Origin: CAIYRG01 sp964494505
Lineage (GTDB): Bacteria; Pseudomonadota; Alphaproteobacteria; Micropepsales; Micropepsaceae
Direction of reading: 5' to 3'
Assembly (NCBI GenBank): GCA_964494505.1
Contig: CAZBRO010000009.1
Location: 62,001-126,000 of the forward strand
DNA: 64,000 bases
The notes under the pieces are model-generated. The model was not told where the DNA came from, searched no databases, and was given only the letters and a program-made list of their open reading frames with translations. A program made the translations under genes and the position numbers. Positions 28,311 through 37,238 of the stretch are shown here, piece after piece. The stretch's first letter is position 1. Every line of letters begins with the position of its first letter.

Positions 28311-28706
28311 TTACTTCAGCGTGACGAGATAGGCGATCACGTCGGCTTCATCCATCGGATCGGAGAAGCCCGGGAAGCCCATCTTCGTGCCCGGCACCTT
28401 CTTCTGCGGGCCCATCAGATAGACCTGAAGGGTGGGGACGTCCCACGTCAGACCGGCCTTCATCATGGCGGGCGAATACATATAACCGGCCATGGTTGCG
28501 GACTTGCGTCCGACGACGCCGAACAGGTTCGGGCCGATCTTGGCTGCCGCGCCCTTCGCCGCCGTGTGGCAGACGCCGCAATTGTCGTTGAACACAGCCT
28601 CGCCGTTCTTGGCGTTGCCGGCCTGGGCAGCCTGCGCAGCCTGCGCGACAAGCACGAAACCGGCTGCTGCGATGGTTGCCACTGCTGTAGTCAAAATTCG
28701 AGCCAC
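28311..28706 (-). CDS. class I cytochrome c, periplasmic
   Basis: 131 residues from GTG 28706, which has a GGGAG site five bases upstream; the longer open frame is not supported. A signal peptide is followed by an Ala/Gln-rich linker (AQAAQAAQAGNAKNGE). Haem attachment is at CGVCH (Cys43, Cys46, His47) and the distal ligand is probably Met109 in GTKMGFPG. The KIGPNLFGVVGRKSA segment is typical of mitochondrial-type cytochrome c and c2. It is a likely soluble electron carrier to terminal oxidases. An AT-rich stretch just upstream (28738-28790) may hold its promoter. Confidence 0.93.
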   Translation of the reverse strand: MARILTTAVATIAAAGFVLVAQAAQAAQAGNAKNGEAVFNDNCGVCHTAAKGAAAKIGPNLFGVVGRKSATMAGYMYSPAMMKAGLTWDVPTLQVYLMGPQKKVPGTKMGFPGFSDPMDEADVIAYLVTLK

Positions 28707-28808
28707 GGGAACTCCCTCTTTTCTGTGTTTCCTTATGACCGATAGGCCATACGATTTAACGAATAGCATAAAAAATGGGGGCGATGGCAAATTGAAGGCG
28801 GGGCCGGC

Positions 28809-29555
28809 TCAAAGTAGCCGGACGACCGCTTTTCCGGCTCTGGGGATGTAGAAGGGAACCGGGCGGGCAGGGTCCGGGCGGTCCGTAAGCCGGGCTTCCA
28901 CCTCCTTCAGCACCACGCGTGTGATGGGCAGGACATCGGCCGCGTGCGCCTCCTTCAGGGTCAGCCAGACGGGCTTGAGCAGCTCGCCGCTGGTTCGCGT
29001 TTCGCCCAAGGATTTTGCGATATGTCCCGCATCGGCCATGAAAAATCGCGCATCGAAGCGGCGAGGCCGGCCCGGCGGCGTGATGGCGCGGGCGATGAAA
29101 TCCAGCGCTTCGAGCACGGGCACCGCGCCTTCCGCGAAGAAGCGGCGCCAGGGCTCGGCGCGGGTCCGGGGCGGGCTTGCGGTCAACGCGCCGACGAGGA
29201 CGCCCGTCTCCTCGAAGGTCTCCCGGATGGCGGCCAGGCCGAGCGCGCGGGCTTTGGCCGGAGTTGTCCCGGCTGCGACTTTCGCGCGCACCTCGGGCCG
29301 CAAGTCGGTCGGGACCGCCAGGCGCCAGTCGCAAGCGTCCACACGGCCGCCCGGGAAAACGAATCGCCCGGGCAGGAAAAAGTGCCCTTTGGCGCGCTCC
29401 CCCATCAGGACGCGGATGCCGCCTGCTTCATGCTTTACCAGGACAAGGGAGGCGGCATCCTTGGGCCGGACGAGGGCGTGGCGCGGGCCCCCGTCAATCC
29501 GGAAAGGGTTCTCCGTGTCCGGCGGCGTCACCGGCGCCTCTCGCGACCGTGCCAT
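28809..29555 (-). CDS. Nudix hydrolase with interrupted Nudix box (NUDT19-like)
   Basis: 248 residues from ATG 29555, or 240 from GTG 29531, whose GTGA overlaps the toxin stop and may be the real start. The Nudix box is split: FVFPGGRVD comes first, then about 38 inserted residues, then AAIRETFEETGVL, which supplies the metal-binding RExxEE. Such an insertion is a feature of the NUDT19 subgroup, whose characterised mammalian member hydrolyses CoA and acyl-CoA. The substrate here is unknown. The gene belongs to the rnr-Nudix-rpmG neighbourhood common in this class. Confidence 0.85.
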   Translation of the reverse strand: MARSREAPVTPPDTENPFRIDGGPRHALVRPKDAASLVLVKHEAGGIRVLMGERAKGHFFLPGRFVFPGGRVDACDWRLAVPTDLRPEVRAKVAAGTTPAKARALGLAAIRETFEETGVLVGALTASPPRTRAEPWRRFFAEGAVPVLEALDFIARAITPPGRPRRFDARFFMADAGHIAKSLGETRTSGELLKPVWLTLKEAHAADVLPITRVVLKEVEARLTDRPDPARPVPFYIPRAGKAVVRLL

Positions 29556-29815
29556 ATCCGAAGAATCGCGATCGCATCCCGCTTGGGCGAGTAATGGTAG
29601 CGAACCACATACGCCGATTGTCCAAAGGGGATGAATATCTCGCGCGCACCAATGGGCGCGCTCAGGCGGCCGCGCTCGGGAAACTGCAGCAGGGATTGGA
29701 TACCTTTGCTCAAAGCCTCAACCGCGCGCTGGGCAGTTTCGGGGTTCCGTTCGATGAGAAAGTCGTGCAGCCGCCCAAGATCGGTATGTGCCCGCCGCGA
29801 GACAACTATCTTCAC
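29528..29815 (-). CDS. RelE/ParE-family toxin
   Basis: 95 residues from GTG 29815, whose GTGA overlaps the antitoxin stop by four bases. A longer open frame exists, but it runs through the antitoxin gene. The fold signature is visible: an N-terminal VVSRRAHTDLGRLHDFLIERNPETA helix pair, then PERGRL, and a C-terminal YVVRYHYSPKRDAIAILRIWHGRE strand pair typical of ParE. ParE proteins poison gyrase and RelE proteins cut mRNA; the sequence does not decide. It overlaps the Nudix gene by up to 28 bases. Confidence 0.88.
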   Translation of the reverse strand: MKIVVSRRAHTDLGRLHDFLIERNPETAQRAVEALSKGIQSLLQFPERGRLSAPIGAREIFIPFGQSAYVVRYHYSPKRDAIAILRIWHGRERRR

Positions 29816-30132
29816 AATTTCCGCGGGCGCGGCATGGGCAGCTCGTTGGACGTGCCCCAACTCTTCATCCAAGAAAGCACGTCTTCGTAAGGAACGCCTT
29901 GGCCCGCGCGTTCGAATTCCTCGATGGTTCGCGCATCTTCGGCAAGCGCCTCCGGTGACCATGGCCCCTGACCTGCTTCGCGCATTTGCTTCAGGTCTAG
30001 AGGCATGGCCGGCAGCGCTTCGAGGGCCAGTTCCTTTACCAGCGCACGAACGGTGAGACCCCGCGATTGTGCCTCGCGCTCCAGCAATTCCGCGGAGTCG
30101 GAATCGATTTCTATGGTTCGAGTGTCGTCCAT
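29812..30132 (-). CDS. antitoxin of the ParE/RelE-type pair
   Basis: 106 residues from ATG 30132 (MDDTRTIEIDSDSAELLERE). The N-terminal 45 residues look like a ribbon-helix-helix DNA-binding unit (strand TRTIEIDS, then helices AELLEREAQSR and VRALVKELALEAL). The C-terminal part (GPWSPEALAEDARTIEEF) would wrap the toxin. It precedes the toxin with a four-base overlap, the standard order. It probably autoregulates the pair. It lies 36 bases after the rnr stop. Confidence 0.82.
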   Translation of the reverse strand: MDDTRTIEIDSDSAELLEREAQSRGLTVRALVKELALEALPAMPLDLKQMREAGQGPWSPEALAEDARTIEEFERAGQGVPYEDVLSWMKSWGTSNELPMPRPRKL

Positions 30133-30167
30133 GGGTGGAGGGTAGCTCAGAAGCCTCACCCGGCCAA

Positions 30168-32408
30168 CTATCGCCGGCGAGGGTGGGGCCGTTTTGAACC
30201 GGTCCGGCCGCTGCGAAGAAAAGCCGGCTTGGGTTGTTTTTCGTCGTCGTCGTCCGCCAGATCGAAGCGCAAGCCGCCGGTCAGCGGTGCGGCTTCGGCC
30301 AGCCTTACACGGACGATGCCGCCGAGATGATAGATGGTGCCCGAGCGGTCGCCGACGAGGGCGTGGCGCTTCTCGTCATGCTTGAAGAAATCCGCGCCCA
30401 GCGCCCGCATCGGCAACAAGCCGTCGGCGCCGGTCTCCTTCAGCCGCACGAACAGGCCGAAGCGCGTGACGCCGGTGATGCGCGCGTCGAACACCGCCCC
30501 CACGCGGTCCTCCATGAAGGCCGCGACATAGCGGTCGACGGAATCGCGCTCGGCCGCCATGGCGCGCCGCTCGGTCATGGAGATGTGGTCGGCGGTATCG
30601 CCAAGCCGGGCAATGTCTGTGTCGGAGAGCCCGCCATCGCCCAATTTCAAGCCCCGGATCAGCGCCCGATGCACCACGAGATCCGCGTAGCGCCGGATCG
30701 GCGAGGTGAAATGGGCGTAGCGCTGCAGGTTCAAGCCGAAATGGCCGAGATTGTCCGGCGCGTAGACGGCCTGCGACTGCGTGCGCAGAACGACATCGTT
30801 CATGACCTCTTCGTGCGGCGTGCCTTTGGCGCGCTGAAGAATGCGGTTGAAGATATCGGGCTTGATCACCTGGCCTTTGGCGAAGGGAATGCCGATGGTC
30901 TTGAGGTAATCGGAGAAGGCATAGAGCTTCTCCTGACTCGGCTCCTCGTGGATGCGATAGATCAAGGGCGTGCGGGCCTTCTCCAGCGATTCGGCGGCCG
31001 CGACATTGGCCATGATCATGAATTCTTCGATCAGGCGCATGGATTCCAGACGCTCGCGAAACGCAATCGTCTGGATTTTGCCGTCCGCGCCGATGACGAT
31101 GCGCCGCTCCGGCAGATCGAGATCGAGGGGCGAGCGGCGGTCGCGTTCGATGGTGAGCGTGCGATAGGCGTCCCACAGCGGCTGCATGACATTGGCTTGC
31201 AAAGGCCCGGTCTTGCCGTCGGGCGCACCGTCGAAGGCATATTGCGCCTGCCGGTAGGTCAGCCGCGCAGCCGAGCGCATGAGTCCGCGCAGGAATTCGT
31301 GCCGGCGCTTCACCCCGCGCGCATCGAACACCATGCGCACGGCCAGGCACGCGCGGTCTTCGCTTTCGCGCAACGAGCAGAGATCGGCCGACAGCGCTTC
31401 GGGCAGCATTGGGACGACGCGGTCGGGGAAATAAACCGAATTGCCGCGCTTGCCTGCTTCGCGGTCGAGCGCCGAGCCGGTCCGCACATAATGAGCGACA
31501 TCGGCAATCGCGACGATGACGATTTGCCCGCCTTTGTTGTGCGGATCGGAATCGGGGCCGGCCCACACTGCGTCGTCATGGTCGCGCGCGTCTTCCGGAT
31601 CGATGGTGATGAGCGGGATTTTGCGCAAATCCGTCCGGCCGTGCGCGTCCACCGGCTTGGCGCGTTCGGCTTCCTCGATGGCCTCGCGCGGAAACTCGGT
31701 CGGGATGCCGTGGGCATGGATGGCGATGAGGCTCACTGTCTTGGGCTCGTTCATCGAGCCCAGCTTTTCGACGATGCGGGCGCGCGGGCCGCCTGCGGCG
31801 TGGCGCGCAGTGGGCTCGATCACCACCAGTTCGCCGTCGGCCGTATCGCCCAATTCACGGGCGTCGACCACGAAGGCGTAGCGCGTCTTGCGATCGATGG
31901 GCTCGATGCGGGCGGGCATTCCCCGCTCGCGCTTCACCACGCCCAGCACCTTGTGCGCGCTCGCACCCAGCCGCTTGATGATGCGCGCTTCATAGGGGGC
32001 ATGGCCCTCACGGGTCCGCGCGATTCGCGCCAGCACCCGCTCGCCGCGGCCCGGTGCGCCCGTTTCCTCGCGGCCGGGCAGAATCAGGACAGAAGGAGGG
32101 GCGCCTTCGCCTTTCCATTCGACGGGCCGGCCGAGCGGCTCCCCGTCCGGGTCCTCGCCGAAAATCTCCAGGACCGCGACTTCGGGCAATCCGCCCGATG
32201 GGACGAAGCTCTTCTTCCGCCCGCGCTCGATGGTGCCTTCGTCCGCCAGATCGGCCAGAATCCGCTTCAGCGCCTGTCTGGCGGCTCCTTTCACGCCCAA
32301 TGCGCGGGCGAGATCGCGCTTGGTTTCGCCGGGATGGGCAGCGAGATGGGCAAGCACGGCGTCCCTGGAAAGGGCAGGTGGGAGGCTCAGTCCGGACTTC
32401 TTGGCCAA
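30168..32408 (-). CDS. rnr: ribonuclease R
   Basis: 746 residues. An N-terminal winged-helix region (KRDLARALGVKGAARQALKRIL) precedes cold-shock-like domains. The RNB catalytic core has the four-Asp centre DPEDARDHDDAV near 272-283 and an SDLCSLRESEDR-like strand. An S1 domain (GAVFDARITGVTRFGLFVRL) is at the C-terminus, followed by a short lysine/arginine-rich tail. RNase R is a processive 3'-5' exonuclease that handles structured RNA and works with trans-translation. In many alphaproteobacteria it follows topA; here an 11-kb plus-strand block separates the two. Confidence 0.97.
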   Translation of the reverse strand: MAKKSGLSLPPALSRDAVLAHLAAHPGETKRDLARALGVKGAARQALKRILADLADEGTIERGRKKSFVPSGGLPEVAVLEIFGEDPDGEPLGRPVEWKGEGAPPSVLILPGREETGAPGRGERVLARIARTREGHAPYEARIIKRLGASAHKVLGVVKRERGMPARIEPIDRKTRYAFVVDARELGDTADGELVVIEPTARHAAGGPRARIVEKLGSMNEPKTVSLIAIHAHGIPTEFPREAIEEAERAKPVDAHGRTDLRKIPLITIDPEDARDHDDAVWAGPDSDPHNKGGQIVIVAIADVAHYVRTGSALDREAGKRGNSVYFPDRVVPMLPEALSADLCSLRESEDRACLAVRMVFDARGVKRRHEFLRGLMRSAARLTYRQAQYAFDGAPDGKTGPLQANVMQPLWDAYRTLTIERDRRSPLDLDLPERRIVIGADGKIQTIAFRERLESMRLIEEFMIMANVAAAESLEKARTPLIYRIHEEPSQEKLYAFSDYLKTIGIPFAKGQVIKPDIFNRILQRAKGTPHEEVMNDVVLRTQSQAVYAPDNLGHFGLNLQRYAHFTSPIRRYADLVVHRALIRGLKLGDGGLSDTDIARLGDTADHISMTERRAMAAERDSVDRYVAAFMEDRVGAVFDARITGVTRFGLFVRLKETGADGLLPMRALGADFFKHDEKRHALVGDRSGTIYHLGGIVRVRLAEAAPLTGGLRFDLADDDDEKQPKPAFLRSGRTGSKRPHPRRR

Positions 32409-32557
32409 GGGTACCTCGCGTTCACGGATGCTTGAGCTTAACGCGGAAATCCGGCCACACGCGTGGTTCGGCTTTGCCGTGGCCCGAATTTGCCTCTAAA
32501 CTGATGTGGGTGGTACATCGCCAATCCTGCAAGCTGAATATGAGGAAGGAACGGGGC

Positions 32558-34720
32558 ATGAGCTCGGCGCATAAGTCGTACTTGAGCATGTTTGCGGCAA
32601 GCCTTTTGGGGTCCGCATTGTTTATTGCACTGCCGGCAACGGCGAACGCGCAGACGGTGAAGGCCGATGAAATCGGCGGCGTCGTAACCGGCGCGAAGGG
32701 CCCCGAAGCGGGTGTGTGGGTCATCGCGGAAACCAAGGATCTGCCGACCAAGTATGTCCGTATCGTCGTGACGGACGATCAGGGCCGCTATCTGATCCCC
32801 GGCCTGCCGAAGGCGAATTACGATGTCTTCGTGCGCGGCTATGGCCTGGTGGATTCGGCGCGGCAGAAATCCGCACTCGGCAAGACGGTGAACCTCAAAG
32901 CCACTGCTGCCCCGAACGAAGCCGCGGCTGCTCAATATTATCCGGCGATCTATTGGTACTCGATGGTGAAGGTGCCGGAGGCCAACCTGTTCCCCGGCAC
33001 CGGGCCTTCGGGCAACGGCATGCCCGTGTCGCTCACGGACCAGGGCAACTGGCTCCGTTATATGAAGACGGACAGCTGCAATTCTTGCCACCAGATCGGC
33101 GACAAGGCGACGCGTGAACTCGAGCCGCAGCTCGGCCACTTCGAGACCTCGCAGGCCGCGTGGGAGCGCCGCCTCCAATCCGGCCAGGCCAGCGCCCTGA
33201 TGATGAACGGCATCGGCAATTTCGATACCGCTCGCGCGCTCGGGAATCTCGCCGACTGGACGGACCGCGTGAAGAAGGGCGAACTTCCCTTCGCAAAGCC
33301 GTCTCGTCCCACCGGCATCGAGCGCAATATCGTGCTGACCGAATGGGATTGGTCGACGCCGCAGACCTATCTGCATGACGAGATTTCCACCGACCGCCGC
33401 AATCCGACCGTCAATCCGCACGGTCTGATTTATGGTTCGCCGGAAGAAAGCTCGGACTTCATCCCCTGGCTCGACCCGGTCGACAACAAGTCCGGCCTGA
33501 TCAAGTCGGAATATCGCGACCCCAAGACGCCGACCACCAAGACCGCGCCGCAATATGCGGAATCGCCCTATTGGGGTTCGGACGCGATCTGGGACAGCCA
33601 CACCAGCATCCACAATCCCTGGATGGACGAGAAGAGCCGCCTGTGGGTGACGGCCAAGATTCGTCCGGCCAATGCGGAGCCGGCCTTCTGCAAGGCGGGT
33701 TCGAATCATCCTTCGGCAAAGGCCTTCCCGCTCAACCGTTCGGGACGCCAGCTTGAGGTCTACGATCCGCAGACCAAGAAGGCGACGCCGATCGATCTTT
33801 GCTTCGGCACGCACCACCTGCAGCTCGACAAGAACGAAGTGATGTGGTTCTCGAGCGGCAATTCCAACGACGAAGTCGTCGGCTGGTTCGACGTCAAGAA
33901 GTGGGACGCGACCCACGACGAAGCGGCAAGCCAGGGCTGGGCGCCGTTCGTGGTCGACACCAATGGCAACGGCAAGCTCGACGACTATACCGGCCTGAAG
34001 GATCCCACCGACCCCAAGAAGGACAAGCATGTCCAGGTCGGCTTCTACGGCGCTTCCCCGAATCCGGCGGACGGCACCATCTGGGCGTCCTATCTCGGCT
34101 TCCCCGGCGGCGTTGCCCGTTTCGATCCCAAGACGAAGCTGACCGAGTTCTATGAAGTCCCCTACAAGGACTCCAAGAACCCGCGTTCGGGCTTCTCGCC
34201 TCGCGGCATGGACATCGACAGCAATGGCGTTGCCTGGCTCGCGCTCGCAAGCGGCCACATGGCGAGCTTCGACCGCAAACTCTGCAAGGGTCCTTTGAAC
34301 GGACCGGTTGCAGGTACCGGCAAGGCCTGCCCGGAGGGCTGGAAGTTCTACACCATCCCTGGCCCGCAATTTAAGGGCGTGGCCGTGGCGGACGGCAGCG
34401 CCGAAGCCCCGTATTACGACTGGGTCGACCAGTTCGATACGCTTGGCCTCGGCAAGAACGTCCCGATCGCCACCGGCAATGAGTCGGACGCGCTGTTCGC
34501 GCTGGTCAACGAGAAATGGGTGACCATGCGCGTGCCGTATCCCATGGGCTTCTTCGCGAAGAACATGGACGGCCGCATCGACGATCAAAATGCCGGCTGG
34601 AAGGGCAAGGGCATCTTCTCGACCTATTCGGGCCGCTCGGCGCCGCATATCGAAGGCGGCAAGGGCCAGACCAGCAAGGTCGTGCACTTCCAGGTTCGTC
34701 CCAATCCGCTGGCGGATTGA
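32558..34720 (+). CDS. secreted regulatory-like domain / haem c / propeller protein, paralogue 1
   Basis: 720 residues from ATG 32558, preceded by AGGAAGG; the frame is open far upstream without coding character. Signal peptide 1-31 (ATANAQ). Residues about 38-115 form a carboxypeptidase-regulatory-like beta domain (GGVVTGAKGPEAGVWVIAE ... RYLIPGLPKANYDVFVRGYG). A haem c site CNSCH is at 174-178, with a conserved Met pair after it (ALMMNGIG) as a possible distal ligand. From about 250 to the end is a Vgb-like propeller with repeated DG-x-(I/V)-W blades. An EF-hand-like calcium loop DTNGNGKLD starts at 467. Function unknown; periplasmic electron-transfer or oxidoreductase activity is an inference. 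Confidence 0.85.
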   Translation: MSSAHKSYLSMFAASLLGSALFIALPATANAQTVKADEIGGVVTGAKGPEAGVWVIAETKDLPTKYVRIVVTDDQGRYLIPGLPKANYDVFVRGYGLVDSARQKSALGKTVNLKATAAPNEAAAAQYYPAIYWYSMVKVPEANLFPGTGPSGNGMPVSLTDQGNWLRYMKTDSCNSCHQIGDKATRELEPQLGHFETSQAAWERRLQSGQASALMMNGIGNFDTARALGNLADWTDRVKKGELPFAKPSRPTGIERNIVLTEWDWSTPQTYLHDEISTDRRNPTVNPHGLIYGSPEESSDFIPWLDPVDNKSGLIKSEYRDPKTPTTKTAPQYAESPYWGSDAIWDSHTSIHNPWMDEKSRLWVTAKIRPANAEPAFCKAGSNHPSAKAFPLNRSGRQLEVYDPQTKKATPIDLCFGTHHLQLDKNEVMWFSSGNSNDEVVGWFDVKKWDATHDEAASQGWAPFVVDTNGNGKLDDYTGLKDPTDPKKDKHVQVGFYGASPNPADGTIWASYLGFPGGVARFDPKTKLTEFYEVPYKDSKNPRSGFSPRGMDIDSNGVAWLALASGHMASFDRKLCKGPLNGPVAGTGKACPEGWKFYTIPGPQFKGVAVADGSAEAPYYDWVDQFDTLGLGKNVPIATGNESDALFALVNEKWVTMRVPYPMGFFAKNMDGRIDDQNAGWKGKGIFSTYSGRSAPHIEGGKGQTSKVVHFQVRPNPLAD

Positions 34721-34748
34721 TCGGACCGGCTGAAACTGACCGTTAACG

Positions 34749-34784
34749 AGGGCGGGTCGCGAAAGCGGCCCGCCCTTCGCTTTT
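34749..34784 (+). terminator. intrinsic terminator after paralogue 1
   Basis: A 12-bp stem (34749-34760 with 34765-34776, one G-T pair) closed by a GAAA tetraloop is followed by TCGCTTTT. It lies 28 bases after the stop of paralogue 1, so the paralogues are probably transcribed separately. Confidence 0.85.
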
Positions 34785-34899
34785 GCGCGAGCAGTGCCCT
34801 GGCAGTCTCGTTCTTTGTCTGCGAATGCGCTATAAAGCCGCGGCCGCGTGCGCGAGTCTTGAAGGCCTCGCGTTTGACGCCATGAGGGAAGGACACGTG

Positions 34900-37065
34900 A
34901 TGAGGACAAGAACAGCCACCGTCGGCATGCTGAGTGCGAGCGCTTTCGCGTTGTTAGTCGCCGCGCCGATCAATACTGCGAGCGCGCAAGTGCGCCTGGA
35001 TGCCGATGACATCGGCGGCACGGTTACCAGCGCCAAAGGCCCGGAAGCGGGCGTCTGGGTGATTGCGGAAACCAAGGACCTGCCGACGAAATATATCCGC
35101 ATCGTCGCGACCGACGACCAGGGCCGCTACGTGCTGCCCGACCTGCCGAAGGGCAACTACGACATCTGGGTGCGCGGCTATGGTCTCGTGGATTCGCCCA
35201 AGGTGAAATCGCAGCCGGGCAAGAACCTCGACCTGAAGGCGGTTGTGGCCCCGAACCGCGCGGCGGCAGCGGAATATTATCCCGCCCAATATTGGTATTC
35301 GATGCTGCATGTTCCTGCAGCGAACCTGTTCCCCGGCACGCCGCAAAACGGCATGTCGCAGCAGATGACCGATCGGGGCGTATGGTTCCGCAATCTGAAG
35401 ACCGATGGCTGCGTCGCCTGCCATCAATTGGGCGACAGCGCGACCCGCAAAATCCCCGCCGGGCTCGGCCACTTCAACACCGGCGCAGAGGCGTGGGAAC
35501 GCCGTCTGCAATCCGGCCAGGCGAGCGGCCCCATGATGGGCGCCATCGGCCGTTTCGACACCCAGAAGGCGCTGGCTGCGTTCGGCGATTGGACCGACCG
35601 CGTGGCCAAGGGCGAGCTGCCGAAATTCGATCCGCCGCGCCCGCAAGGCAAAGAGCGCAATCTCGTCGTCACCGAATGGGATTGGAACACGCCCAAGGCC
35701 TATCTGCATGACGAGATTTCGACCGACCGCAACAACCCGACCCTGAACCCGCACGGGCTGATCTACGGGGCGACCGAGGCAAGCTCGGATTTCATCCCGT
35801 GGCTCGATCCCGTCGACAACAAATCGGGTCTGTTGAAGACCGAATATCGCGATCCCAAGACGCCCACCACCAAGACCGATCCGATCTATGGTGACTCGGT
35901 TTACTGGGGCAACGAGGCCATCTGGGACAGCCACACCGTCACGCACAATCCGATGTATGACGACAAGGGCCGGCTCTGGCTGACGGCGCGCATTCGTCCG
36001 CAAGCCAATCCCGCCTGGTGCAAAGCCGGATCGAATCAGGCTTCGGCGAAGTTCTTCCCGGAAGGCCGCTCGGGCCGTCAGGCGGAAGTCTACGATCCCA
36101 AGACGCAGAAGATCACCACCGTCGATCTCTGCTTCTCCACCCATCATCTGCAGTTCGACAAGACCGGCATGCTGTGGTTCAGCTCGGGCGGCGGCAACAA
36201 CGACGTCATCGGCTGGCTGGACGTGAAGAAGTTCGACGCCACCCATGACGAACAGGCGAGCCAGGGCTGGTCGCCGTTCATCCTCGACACCAACGGCAAC
36301 GGCAAGCGCGATGTCGGCTGGGTCGAGCCCAATGGCACGGTGGACCCCGCAAAGGACAAACGGATCATCACCGGCTTCTACAGCGTGTCCCCGAGTCCGG
36401 CCGACGGCTCGATCTGGGGCACGGTGCTTGGCTTCCCCGGCGGCATCGCCCGTTTCGATCCCAAGACCCAGCTGACCGAGTATTTCGAAGTGCCTTGGAA
36501 GAATGCCAAGGTTGCCACCACCGGCCAGGGCTTCTCGCCCCGCGGCGCGGACGTGACCACCGATGGCGTGGTCTGGGCGGCGCTGGCGAGCGGACATCTC
36601 GCGAGCTTCGATCGCCGCCTCTGCAAGGCGAAGCTTTCGGGGCCGGCTCTCGCGGACCCGCAGAACCTCTGCCCGGAAGGCTGGAAGCTCTATCAGTTGC
36701 CTGGGCCCGAGTTCGAAAACGAGAAGGGGACGCCCGGTGCAGGCACCGAAGCTGCCTATTACGACTGGGTCGACCAGTACGATACAGGCGGTCTTGGCAA
36801 GAACGTACCGATCGCCACCGGCAATGAGTCCGATTCGCTGGCCGCTCTTGTGGACGGCAAATGGTTCGTGATGCGCGTTCCCTATCCGCTGGGCTTCTTC
36901 GCGAAGAACCTGGATGGACGCATCGACGACGCCAATGCCGGCTGGAAGGGCAAGGGATTGTGGTCCACCTTCTCCGACCGCGCCGCGACCCATATCGAGG
37001 GCGGCAAGGGCGAGATGAGCAAGGTCGTCCACTTCCAGCTTCGGCCGGACCCGCTGGCTCATTGA
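34900..37065 (+). CDS. secreted regulatory-like domain / haem c / propeller protein, paralogue 2
   Basis: 721 residues from ATG 34900, with GAGGGAAGG upstream. It has the same architecture as paralogue 1: signal peptide ending ASAQ, beta domain (GGTVTSAKGPEAGVWVIAE), haem site CVACH, Met pair (GPMMGAIG), then the propeller with a DTNGNGKRD calcium-like loop. Four further cysteines conserved in all copies (WCKAGSN, DLCFSTHHL, RRLCKAKL, NLCPEGW) could form disulfides in the periplasm. It is most like paralogue 3: both share the MRT-x-x-x-x-x-GMLSAS leader, AQVR(L/I)DADDIGG and DPQNLCPEG. Confidence 0.85.
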   Translation: MRTRTATVGMLSASAFALLVAAPINTASAQVRLDADDIGGTVTSAKGPEAGVWVIAETKDLPTKYIRIVATDDQGRYVLPDLPKGNYDIWVRGYGLVDSPKVKSQPGKNLDLKAVVAPNRAAAAEYYPAQYWYSMLHVPAANLFPGTPQNGMSQQMTDRGVWFRNLKTDGCVACHQLGDSATRKIPAGLGHFNTGAEAWERRLQSGQASGPMMGAIGRFDTQKALAAFGDWTDRVAKGELPKFDPPRPQGKERNLVVTEWDWNTPKAYLHDEISTDRNNPTLNPHGLIYGATEASSDFIPWLDPVDNKSGLLKTEYRDPKTPTTKTDPIYGDSVYWGNEAIWDSHTVTHNPMYDDKGRLWLTARIRPQANPAWCKAGSNQASAKFFPEGRSGRQAEVYDPKTQKITTVDLCFSTHHLQFDKTGMLWFSSGGGNNDVIGWLDVKKFDATHDEQASQGWSPFILDTNGNGKRDVGWVEPNGTVDPAKDKRIITGFYSVSPSPADGSIWGTVLGFPGGIARFDPKTQLTEYFEVPWKNAKVATTGQGFSPRGADVTTDGVVWAALASGHLASFDRRLCKAKLSGPALADPQNLCPEGWKLYQLPGPEFENEKGTPGAGTEAAYYDWVDQYDTGGLGKNVPIATGNESDSLAALVDGKWFVMRVPYPLGFFAKNLDGRIDDANAGWKGKGLWSTFSDRAATHIEGGKGEMSKVVHFQLRPDPLAH

Positions 37066-37070
37066 AAACT

Positions 37071-37100
37071 CCCCTCTCCCCCCAAAGGGGGTGAGGGAGG
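37071..37100 (+). repeat. C-rich/G-rich palindromic repeat
   Basis: Imperfect inverted repeat of a C-rich arm (CTCTCCCCCC) and a G-rich arm (GGGGGTGAGGGAGG) around AAA. It resembles the hairpin part of the elements at 7.3, 48.8 and 63.5 kb. It sits directly between the stop of paralogue 2 and its terminator. Confidence 0.55.
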
Positions 37101-37106
37101 AATGGG

Positions 37107-37145
37107 CGAGGGCGGTTTCCAGCGGTGGAAACCGCCCTCGTTTTT
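37107..37145 (+). terminator. intrinsic terminator after paralogue 2
   Basis: Perfect 14-bp stem (37107-37120 with 37127-37140), six-base loop AGCGGT, followed at once by TTTTT. This is the clearest rho-independent terminator in the window. Confidence 0.95.
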
Positions 37146-37238
37146 GAGTAGTTTGGGCCGCGGGCCGGTTGGGCTCATTGTTCGACGCCATCCGCCACGA
37201 CCGATTTCAGACTCCTAACGCTAATCGAGGGAAGAGAC

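Noticed and set aside
32054..32557. 168-codon upstream extension of paralogue 1
   Set aside because: It runs antisense through the start of rnr and is Arg/Pro-rich. The signal peptide and ribosome site fix the start at 32558.
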